Shown here: in pieces, positions 55,757 through 64,000 of the stretch
Numbering within the stretch: position 1 is the first letter of the stretch
Layout: each line of letters opens with the position of its first letter
NCBI GenBank assembly: GCA_003991915.1
Contig: RQTK01000346.1
Location: forward strand, 74,825-138,824
From: Elysia chlorotica
Lineage: Eukaryota > Mollusca > Gastropoda > Plakobranchidae
DNA: 64,000 bases
Direction: 5' to 3'
Translations under genes and position numbers: made by a program
Notes under the pieces: generated by a model
Databases searched by the model: none
Seen by the model: the letters and a program-made list of their open reading frames with translations, nothing else
What the model was told of the DNA's origin: nothing

Positions 55757-56040
55757 TTTACAACAGTTAAATATCAACACGGTTACTATAATTATTTTTA
55801 ATATAATTTTTCCTCTCCAGAAAATTGATACAAGTATGCATTCCTCAACTTCAAATAATCATTGCCAATCGCCATCGGTTTATTGGGCAAACACTGAGAT
55901 ATCAATCGCCAAGATGCTCAGTGCGCCATCTTACCCTACAATTTCCATGTCTGAGCGACCAGTGAGATGCGGGGTGCGCACACATAGTAATCAATTGGCC
56001 CAGAAGCAAAACCGATGTCTGGTGACCCTATACTGGTAAT

Positions 56041-56525
56041 GCTGCCAACCCCAAAAGTCCTCCAAAGTGTACAATTTTAGCCATAAAAAGTGTTCCTAAA
56101 TGTGTGGGGGCGCCGTGGTCCTGGTGTAGAACATCGGCCTCCGACGCAAAAGGTCTGCGTTTGAGCCCTGGCGATTGAGCTTCCCAATGGTTGGGTCGGT
56201 GTCACTTTAATGTGATCGGCTGTCTTGTGTGTGGCAGCACATAAAATTGTCAAACGTCAGTACTGGGGTTCGTCCACAATATGATCTATATAGTACTGAT
56301 GCTGGACATATTTGTTTTTTTCAAATCAACTCCTAAATGTGTAAAAAATAATTATGCTTTTGTGGCGAAAAGTTAACATACGTTCTATGGTGATCATGAG
56401 AGATCCTGCCAACCCCAAAAATCCACCAAAGCGTAGGATTTTAGCAGTAAGAGGTGTATGTAAATAAGTAAAAAATACGCTTTTTTGGCGCAAAGTTTGA
56501 ACTGCGCGCTTTGATGATCGTGAGA
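56041..56525. repeat. 120-bp tandem duplication, one unit carrying a SINE
   Basis: Unit A (56041-56105 plus 56343-56405) and unit B (56408-56525) align: ctgccaaccccaaaagtcct against ctgccaaccccaaaaatcca, then tagcca/tagcag, then aaaaaata, then gttctatggtgatcatgaga against gctttgatgatcgtgaga. The SINE at 56106-56330 splits unit A only. Confidence 0.8.
56094..56342 (+). mobile_element. tRNA-SINE with 12-bp target duplication
   Basis: tcctaaatgtgt flanks the insert at 56094-56105 and 56331-56342. Head: gggggcgccgtggtcctggt, gtagaacatcggcctccgac, degenerate B box gcgtttgagccc. Body: gttgggtcggtgtcacttta. The end gatgctggacatatttg is diverged. Confidence 0.88.
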
Positions 56526-56923
56526 TGTTTTCTCTTCTATTTCTGAATGAACAGCCTCGAGCATCTGCGTTCACAGTTATGTCCCTTGATCTGGAAAGTT
56601 TCCCAAGGTTGTTTTCTTTTCCATTGCTATTCACAAAGATGGACGCTTTTTCTCTTCTTGTACGAGGAGGATGTAAAATAAGAGGAAGCCGAGGATGGGA
56701 GTGAAAAAAAATTCAGAGTAAATCTAGATGTGAAATTTCTTACTCTGGGATTTAAAACGCGTTTAGCATATTTTATCAACAATATCGTTACGTTTTAAAT
56801 CGTATTAATTTAGATAGTAATTACAGTGGTACATAATTAACTCGGTAAAAATACAAAATACAAACTGCAAAAACAAATTTGTTGCATAAAAACTGCAAAT
56901 CAAATTCCATTTTTTTCGGGTAG

Positions 56924-57094
56924 AGAGTTATTGTTCTCTCAATAAAAAAAAACAAAAATGAACCGTTCTGTGTGTATAGTAAAATTGATGCGAGTGGAGC
57001 CGTTAGACTGAGTGAAAGTGACGCATCTTTCATGCCCCCGGACGGTTATTGCCCCATGTTATCGATCGAGGAAGTCAGGACCGAAGACGACTAA
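56924..57094 (+). CDS. Candidate terminal coding exon, function unknown
   Basis: 56 open codons end at TAA 57092-57094. After an A-rich start the product reads NEPFCVYSKIDASGAVRLSE, then SDASFMPPDGYCPMLSIEEV, then RTEDD. A T-rich tract ending in GGGTAG (56909-56923) could be an acceptor, though its TAG is also the in-frame stop bounding the segment. The coding-like part is GC-richer than its surroundings. No family is recognised, and no upstream partner exon was found. It could be the C-terminal tail of a gene whose other exons lie in unassigned sequence, or chance. Confidence 0.3.
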   Translation, partial: RVIVLSIKKNKNEPFCVYSKIDASGAVRLSESDASFMPPDGYCPMLSIEEVRTEDD

Positions 57095-57502
57095 GTTTTC
57101 TACTTGATTCAATTATCTGCCAGTTTACATTAGACACAAGGAAAGGACAAAATCATGACGGGGAGAACAAAAAAAAAGACTCATGGAAGAAAACAAAAAG
57201 CAAATTGTATTCAAGAAAGACTGTGAAGGCGAGAGAAAGCAAGAGAGGCAGATTTACTGAGGCCAGCGAATATGATTCATAATTCAAAGATCGATACGCT
57301 GGATCGTAGAGTTTTGTGTTTATTAAAGTTTTCGAAGATTCAAAAGAAGGAGAAAAGAAACTTTGTATCTTATATGTGCTGAAAAAATAACAATATAAAG
57401 AAATGAATTTTTCCGCCCTTCCCGACTTGAGCCTATGTTTCATGCGTAGGAAAAGACGTGAGATGGTAGTGATTTGGATGGTTACACGAAGTCTAATATT
57501 CA

Positions 57503-57512
57503 CAACAACAAT

Positions 57513-57579
<67 letters not shown>

Positions 57580-57592
57580 GCAACAACAATAG
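57503..57592. repeat. (CAA)n microsatellite
   Basis: About 29 CAA units. Sequence from 57660 to 58580 is AT-rich with A runs and nothing recognised. Confidence 0.96.
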
Positions 57593-58583
57593 CAATGACA
57601 AAAAGAACAACAACAGCAAAAATCAACGAAAATAGCAAGAAAATAAATAAGAAAACATAGGCAAATACCAACATGAGTACCGTCATAATGTAAATTGCAT
57701 GAAACAAAAAATGGTTTAAAAAATATCGGATAAACATTAACTTTATGGACAGTGATGGAATTTAAAAGCAGCACAAGAAATAATACAAAAAAATGGACAA
57801 ACTGCCTCGCTGCTTAAAGCAGTATCCGTTTAACTATAGCCGAATAATTAAAAGTCTACAGTCATGCACTCATTTTATCTTGGCATAAAAGATTTTAACA
57901 AAACAGAATTTAAAACTGAGACTGATCTAATCGTACATGTTTATTATTACTGCATCTTCCATGGAAACCAAATTACTCGAATATGTGCGTCATATTTTAA
58001 ACTAATCAGTGAAAATTGTATACTTTAAGTAAGTTTTCTTATAAGATTCTTGTGTAAAATAACATTAATTTGAAACTATTGAAAACGCAAAGCAATGTAA
58101 CCTAAAGGCGGTGGCTTTCTTTTTTTTCATTAGAACATGATGCATGCCTCCCCCTCCACCCAAAAAAAAAAAAAACAACAAACAAAACAAACAACAACAA
58201 CAACAAACAAACAAAAAAATAACGCTTATTCTTATTTAAAAAAAAAGGAGATAAAAGAGACAATGATTATCGGGTGACCCCGAGGCATGAGAAAACGAAG
58301 CATACAAACATTAAAACGACAAAAAGTAAAGCAATAAATAAGACTTAATATAATTCTATGCCCAGAATTATTTTTCACAAGGGAGAGGATCTAAACACGG
58401 GCATTGGCCAAAGGGGCATAATAAAAATGTCAAAGCTCGTAACCCCTTTTTTTTCTAAAGTAGATCTGAAGGTTTTAGAACTGCTCGTCTGGGACGATTA
58501 TGGATCCGTGCTCTTTAATACACGACTGTCTTGTTTGTTCAGATCTAATCGAGCCAAGTTAGCATGTTTTTCAAAAAATTGGA

Positions 58584-58740
58584 AGGGTTGAGTTGAGTTG
58601 GTCTTTTAACGTAAAAATTAAGCATCAACTTTATATTGTGTACAGGTCCGAGGAACAACGTCTGATAAATTTAAGTGCAAACACAGAATGCCAGTGCGGG
58701 GATACCAGGACTCCTGTCTCAGCCGGTCAAATTTTACTGA
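58584..58740 (-). mobile_element. tRNA-SINE, 5'-truncated at a (CT)n tract
   Basis: Minus-strand tail and body (gagttgagttggtcttttaa ... aggactcctgtctcagccgg). A CT microsatellite (58743-58805) replaces the rest. Confidence 0.8.
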
Positions 58741-58758
58741 TAGTCTTTCTCTCTCTCG

Positions 58759-58808
<50 letters not shown>

Positions 58809-59024
58809 ATATAAGTGAAATTCTCAACATATTAGGCATAGTTTCGAAAATGTCATTTTCAGATTGTGTATATCATAATGCCTTGTGCTTTTTATTTCGT
58901 TGTTTTTCTTGACAATATGCATTGTTTTTTTTGCTAAATTCTACCTAATCTGTATAAAATGTGGTAAATTAATAATGGTACTTAATTGTCTATCTGTCTC
59001 TGTCCCTCTCTCTGGATTTTTGGA

Positions 59025-59180
59025 GAGTGGAGGGCGCAAGTGATAGAGCGTTGTTTCCCCGCAGTGGGACAAACATTTATTTGTCCCCTTTCGTCCCCTA
59101 CTTGTTGCATCTGTGTCAGTATAATGTGAGCGGTTGAGACAGGAGTCATAGAATTCTCCCACTGTGTCTCAGTACAAACG
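59025..59180 (+). mobile_element. tRNA-SINE copy with internal deletion
   Basis: Head gtggagggcgcaagtgatag agcgttg..., a shortened central region lacking a clear B box, body cagtataatgtgagcggttg agacaggagtc, then lost. Confidence 0.7.
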
Positions 59181-59440
59181 TAAACGCTTGCAGGGTTGCT
59201 AAATGAAGGGAGAACAAACCCCTTTCAAGAATTCACGTTTTTTTTAAATAATTTTATGTTATTGAAGTCAATGAAGGCTTTTATAACTACTTTCAAGTAA
59301 AAAAGGTCTCTTTTGAAGTTAAAAAATTCAAACGACATACCGTGATATACTCTCACAGAGTTACCCCTCCACCTGTCTATGTTAGTTGTGGAAAAAAGAA
59401 AATACAACTCCATTTAAATGGATCTACAGTGATCAACATT

Positions 59441-59560
59441 TTCTTGTTGTAAGACAGTTGCTTGTCTTGTTCTAAGACAGTTGCTTGTTTTGTTCTAAGA
59501 CAGTTGCTTGTCTTGTTCTAATACAGTTACTTGTCTTGTTCTAAGACAGTTACATGCTCA
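59441..59560 (+). repeat. 23-bp hairpin minisatellite, about 5 copies
   Basis: Unit approximately cttgttctaagacagttg plus cttgt. Each unit holds the inverted repeat AAGACA-n6-TGTCTT. Confidence 0.88.
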
Positions 59561-60433
59561 GCGTTGTTGATTGCAGATGCGCGAGATTGTAGTCTTCAAA
59601 TATTTGTGTTTTATTTAATTATCATCTCCCTGATGCATTCGAAACAAGAAAAAGAAAACAAGACAGGGGAAAAGTCCAACGAAAAAAAGGAAAAAAAACC
59701 TTAACATGCTGTGACAAGGGAGGAAGAAAATGAAAAGCAGCACACAAGAAAACAACATTCCCCCAAAAAGTTGATGCGCGTTAGAAAAAGGGAATGCAAG
59801 CAACGCAAATTGAATTAGGAGCGAGTGATGAGGATAAAGGGGCAGGTCAAATGTGAGATCACATTATGTGACGTGTGATGATGTTACAGGTTTAGCATGC
59901 ACGTGAGCGGTTAGTGGCTCTCCCTCGTTTTCACGGCAGATTTATCACTCTTATGTCTCAAAGTGGATAGAATGTTAAATAGGCAAGCAACAGTCATTTT
60001 GGTTTCAAGCGTTGCTTAGTAGAGAAAAAATAATAAATACATCACGTCGTTTAAACAGAAAGATTAAAGCAAAAAGTTGGCCAAACCTTAAGAGGAGAAG
60101 ATTAAGTACGTTAAAACTTTATTCACTCTGTGCAAACATTCAAACAAGTAATTTATGTAAAGAGTTTCGCATTCTACTATCAATCTTGGTTGTGGAAAGA
60201 AGAAAACGCAATTCCTTTATGGTGGATACAGAGAGGCCGCACCTGTCTTGTTATGAGACAGTTACTTGTCTTGTTAATGTAAGCAGAAACATCTATATTT
60301 ACAGTTTTAACGCAAAAGAAGAAGAACAATCAATCAAACAAAAAATACCCTCACAGAGCTACCCCTCCAACAGTCTATCTTGGTTGTGGAAGAAAGAAAA
60401 GACAACTTCTTTAAGATGGATCTAGAGAGATCA

Positions 60434-60765
60434 CAAATGTCTTGTTCTAAGACAGTTGTTTATTTTGTTCTAAGACAACTGCTTGTCTCGTTCTAAGACA
60501 GTTGCTTTTTTGTTCTAAGACATCTGTTTGTCTTGTTCTAAGACAGTTGCTTGTTTTGTTCTAAGAAAGTTGCTTGTCTTGTTCTAAGATAGTTACTTAT
60601 CTTGTTCTAAGACAGTTGTTTATTTTGTTCTAAGACAGTTGCTTGTCTTGTTCTTAGACAGCTGCTTGTCTTGTTCTAAGTCAGTTACTTTCTGTTTCTA
60701 AGACAGTTGCTTGTTTTGTTTTAAGAAAGTTACTTGTCATGTTCTAGGACAGCTACATGCCGAGA
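60434..60765 (+). repeat. 23-bp hairpin minisatellite, expanded to about 14 copies
   Basis: Same unit as at 59441, longest in the unit that begins the array. Later units (61410-61460, 62200-62250, 63050-63105, 63810-63860) keep only one to three copies. Confidence 0.88.
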
Positions 60766-63700
60766 TTAGATTCGCCACATAATATTATTTGTATTTGATT
60801 TAATTATCATCTCCATGATGAATTCGAAACAAGAAAAAGAAAACAAGACAGGAGAAAGTCCACAGAAAGAAGGAAAAAAAACCTTAAAATGCTGTGACAA
60901 GAGAGGGAGAAAAGGAAATGGAGCAAAAAATAAAATTCCCAAAACGTTGATGCGTGTTAGAAAAAAGGGAATGCAAGCAATGCAAATTGAATTAGGAGCG
61001 AGTGATGAGGATAAAAGGGCAGGTCAAATGTGAGATCACATTATGTGACGTGTGATGATGTTACAGGTTTAGCATGCACGTGAGCCTTTAGTGGCTGTCC
61101 CTCGTTTTCACGGCAGATTTATCACTCACATGTCTCAAACTGGGTAGAATGTAAAACAGACAACAGTCCTTTGGGTTTCAAACGTTGCTTAGTAAGGAGA
61201 AGATAAAAAAACATAACGTCGTTTAAACACAAAGATTAAAGCAAAAAGTTGGCCAAGCTTAAGAAAAGAATATAAACTACGTTAAAACTTTATTCACTCT
61301 GTGCAAACATTCAAACAAGTAATGCATGTAAAGAGTTTCGCACTTTACTACCAATCTTGGTTGTGGAAAGAAGAAAACAATTCCTTAATGATGAATCCAT
61401 AGAGGTCACACCTGTCTAGTTATGAGACAGCTGCTTGTCATGTTCTAGGACAGTTACATGCTCAGTGTTATTGATTTAGAATGCCGAGATTGGAGTCGCC
61501 AAATAATATTATTTGTATTTGATTTAATTATCATCCCCGTGATGAATTCTAAACAAGAAAAAGAAAACAAGACAGGAGAGAATTCACAGAAAGGAGAAAA
61601 ACCTTTACAGGAGAAGCTGCCGTGACAGAGGAGGAAGAAAACGAAATACAGCACACAAGAAAACAACATCCCCCCAAAAGTTGATGCGTGTTAGAAAAAG
61701 GGAATGCAAGTAACGCAAATTGAATTAGGAGCGAGTGATGAGGATAAAAGGGCAGGTCAAATTAATGTGAGATCACATTGTGTGACGTATGATGATGTTA
61801 CAGGTTTAGCATGCACGTCAGCGTTTAGTGGCTGTCCCTCGTTTTCACGGCAGATTTATCACTCAGATGTCTCAAACTGGGTAGAATGTAACATTCAGCG
61901 AGAATCATTTGGGCTTCAAAAGTTGGTTAGTAGAGAAAAGATAACAAATATATCACGTCGTTTAAACACAGAGATTAAAGCTAAAAGTTGAACAAACTTA
62001 AGAGAAGAAGATAAACTACGTCAAAACTTTATTCATTCTGTGAGAAGGAGCACAATGAATTTACTGATTAGCGAGCAAAACAGGAAGACTAAACATTCAA
62101 ACAAGTAATAGATGCATAGAGTTTCGCATTCTACTATCAATCTTGGTTGTGGAAAGAGGAAAACACAATTCCTTTAGGATGGATCCAGAGAGGCCACACC
62201 TGTCTAATTCTAAGACAGTTCCTTGTCTTGATCTGAGACAGCTACCTGCTCAGCGTTATCAATTTAGCATGTCCAGATCGGAGTCGCCAAATTTTTGTAT
62301 TTGATTTAATTATCATCTCCGTAATGCATTCGAAGCAAGAAAAAGAAAACAAGACAGGAGAGAATTCACAGAAAGGATGAGAAAAAACCTTTACAGGAGA
62401 AGCTGCTGTCACATATGAGGAAGAAAACGAAATGGCGCAAAAAATGAAATGACGAAAAAAATAAAATCCACAAAAAGTTGATGCGTGTTAGAAAAAGGGA
62501 ATGCAAGCAACGCAAATTGAATTAGGAGCGAGTGAAGACGATAAAAGGGCAGGTCAAATGTGAGATCACATTAAGTGACGTGTGATGATGTTACAGGTTT
62601 AGCATGCACGTGAGTGGTTAGTGGCTGCCCCTCGTTTTCACGGCAGATTTATCACTCAGATGTCTCAAACTGGGTAGGATGTAAAATACGTGAAAATTAT
62701 TTGGGTTTCGGTTTCAAAAGTTCCCTAGAAGAGGAAAATTAAAATGACATACTTTGATGTACATATTAAGATCAAAGCTAAAGTTGTCAAAGTTTAGAAA
62801 AACTAATGTAAACTGCAGTAAAACCATATCCTTTTTGTGATGGGGAGCGCGTCATCTTTACATTTTTAATTAAGAAAAGAAAAAGAAGAAGAACAAACAA
62901 TCAAACAAGTAATGACCACCCAACTATCTACATGTAGCTGAGTTGTGTGAACATCCCCCCCCAACACACACACAAAATAAACAACAACAAACAAAAAAAA
63001 AACAACAAAAAAACAAACTACCATACCTTTAAGATGGAATTAGAGAGGTCACACCTGTCTAGTTATGAGACAGTTATTTGTCATGTTCTAGGACAGCTAC
63101 ATGCCCAGCGTTATCGATTGAAGATGCCGAGATTGGAGTCGCCATATCTTTGTATTTGATTTAATTATCATCTCCGTGATGAATTCGAAGCAAGAAAAAG
63201 AAGACAAGACAGGAGAGAGTTTACAGAAAGAAAGGAATACAAAATCTTCACAGAAGAAGCTGCAGTGACATAGGGGGAAGAAAACGTAATGGCGCAAAAA
63301 ATGGAATCTCCAAAAAGTTGATGCGTGTTAGAAAAAGGGAATGCAAGCAACGCAAATTGAATTAGGATGGAGTGATGACGATAAAAGGGGCAGGTCAAAT
63401 GTGAGATCACATTATGTGACGTGTGATGATGTTACAGGTTTAGCATGCACGTGAGCGTCCAGTGGCTGTCCCTCGTTTTCACGGCAGATTTATCACTCGG
63501 GTGTCTCAAACTGGGTAGATTGTAAAATAAGTGAGATTCCTTTTGGTTTCGGTTTCAAACATTCCTGATGCAGATATTAAGATCAAAGCTAAAGTTGTCA
63601 ACCTTTAGGGAAACTACTGTAAACTGCAGTAAAACTATATCCTTTTTGTGATGAGAAGCACTTCATATTTACATTTTTAATTACAAAAAGAAGAAGAACA

Positions 63701-63928
63701 ACAAACAATCAAAGAAGTAATGCCCACCCAGCTATCTACATATATCTGGGTTGTGGAAACAAGCACCCAAAAACTACAATCCCTTTAAGAATGAATTAGA
63801 GAGTTCACACCTGTCTTGTTCTGAGACCCTTAGTTGTCTTGTTTTAAGACAGCTACATGCTCAGCGTTATCGATTTAGAATGCCGAGATTAGATTCGCCA
63901 CATAATATTATTTGTATTTGATTTAATT

Positions 63929-63961
<33 letters not shown>

Positions 63962-64000
63962 GTCATCATCATTATCCTCCTCCTTCTCCTCCTATTCCTC

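Larger units (their letters stand above)
59436..64000 (+). repeat. Satellite-like tandem array, units 0.7-1.2 kb
   Basis: The anchor tttaattatcatc plus tcc recurs at about 59615, 60800, 61522, 62304, 63160 and 63921, so spacings run about 720-1190 bp. In order, each unit has: a 23-bp minisatellite; gccgagattggagtcgcca; the anchor; a Lys-rich-coding stretch; a well-conserved block (gttgatgcgtgttagaaaaa to tttcacggcagatttatcac); a more variable part; and ggttgtggaaagaagaaaac leading back to the minisatellite. The last copy passes into (TCA)n at 63929-63980 and continues beyond the window. Short open frames in single units (such as 60815-61033) are not conserved between units. Confidence 0.9.

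Noticed and set aside
60012-60425. 137-codon frame in the satellite array
   Set aside because: The frame is not maintained in the other units, so it is unlikely to encode a protein.

Overview
The window is AT-rich, intron-rich animal nuclear DNA, very probably from a gastropod mollusc. Three things point there: a broken seven-transmembrane receptor carrying the motifs of the large gastropod chemoreceptor family, split genes with GT-AG introns, and many tRNA-derived SINEs ending in an AACTC tail. No species can be named. Two assembly gaps (6315-6405 and 38938-39000) lie inside microsatellites.

Layout. (1) 1-3.9 kb: a 1.5-kb tandem duplication. Each copy carries the last coding exon of GDP-L-fucose synthase (GFUS/TSTA3, plus strand); the rest of that gene lies upstream of the window. 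(2) 4.9-5.8 kb: a frameshifted chemoreceptor-type GPCR pseudogene on the minus strand, ending against a SINE tail. (3) 7.4-25.5 kb: the one complete gene, the PAXBP1 (GCFC1) orthologue on the plus strand. I reconstruct 20 coding exons and 862 residues with all phases consistent, including a 5-nt microexon. Its first coding exon is tandemly duplicated. (4) 25.5-64 kb: mostly intergenic and repeat-dominated. It holds at least 15 tRNA-SINE copies or pieces, a PIF/Harbinger-type element with a MADF-domain relic, a short MITE family that has grown a minisatellite, a LINE tail relic, many CT/GA, CAA and AAT microsatellites, and from 59.4 kb to the end a tandem array of roughly 0.7-1.2-kb units joined by a hairpin-forming 23-bp minisatellite. 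A minus-strand exon at 44 kb is interrupted by a SINE with a 15-bp target-site duplication. Three further open segments (29.45, 51.3 and 56.9 kb) look coding, but I cannot name them.

The two recognised genes are same-strand neighbours with unrelated jobs: nucleotide-sugar synthesis, and a nuclear chromatin/splicing-associated factor. There is no operon-like logic. Most novelty is in genome dynamics: recent exon duplications, SINEs with different tRNA-like heads on one body, and mobile elements turning into satellites.
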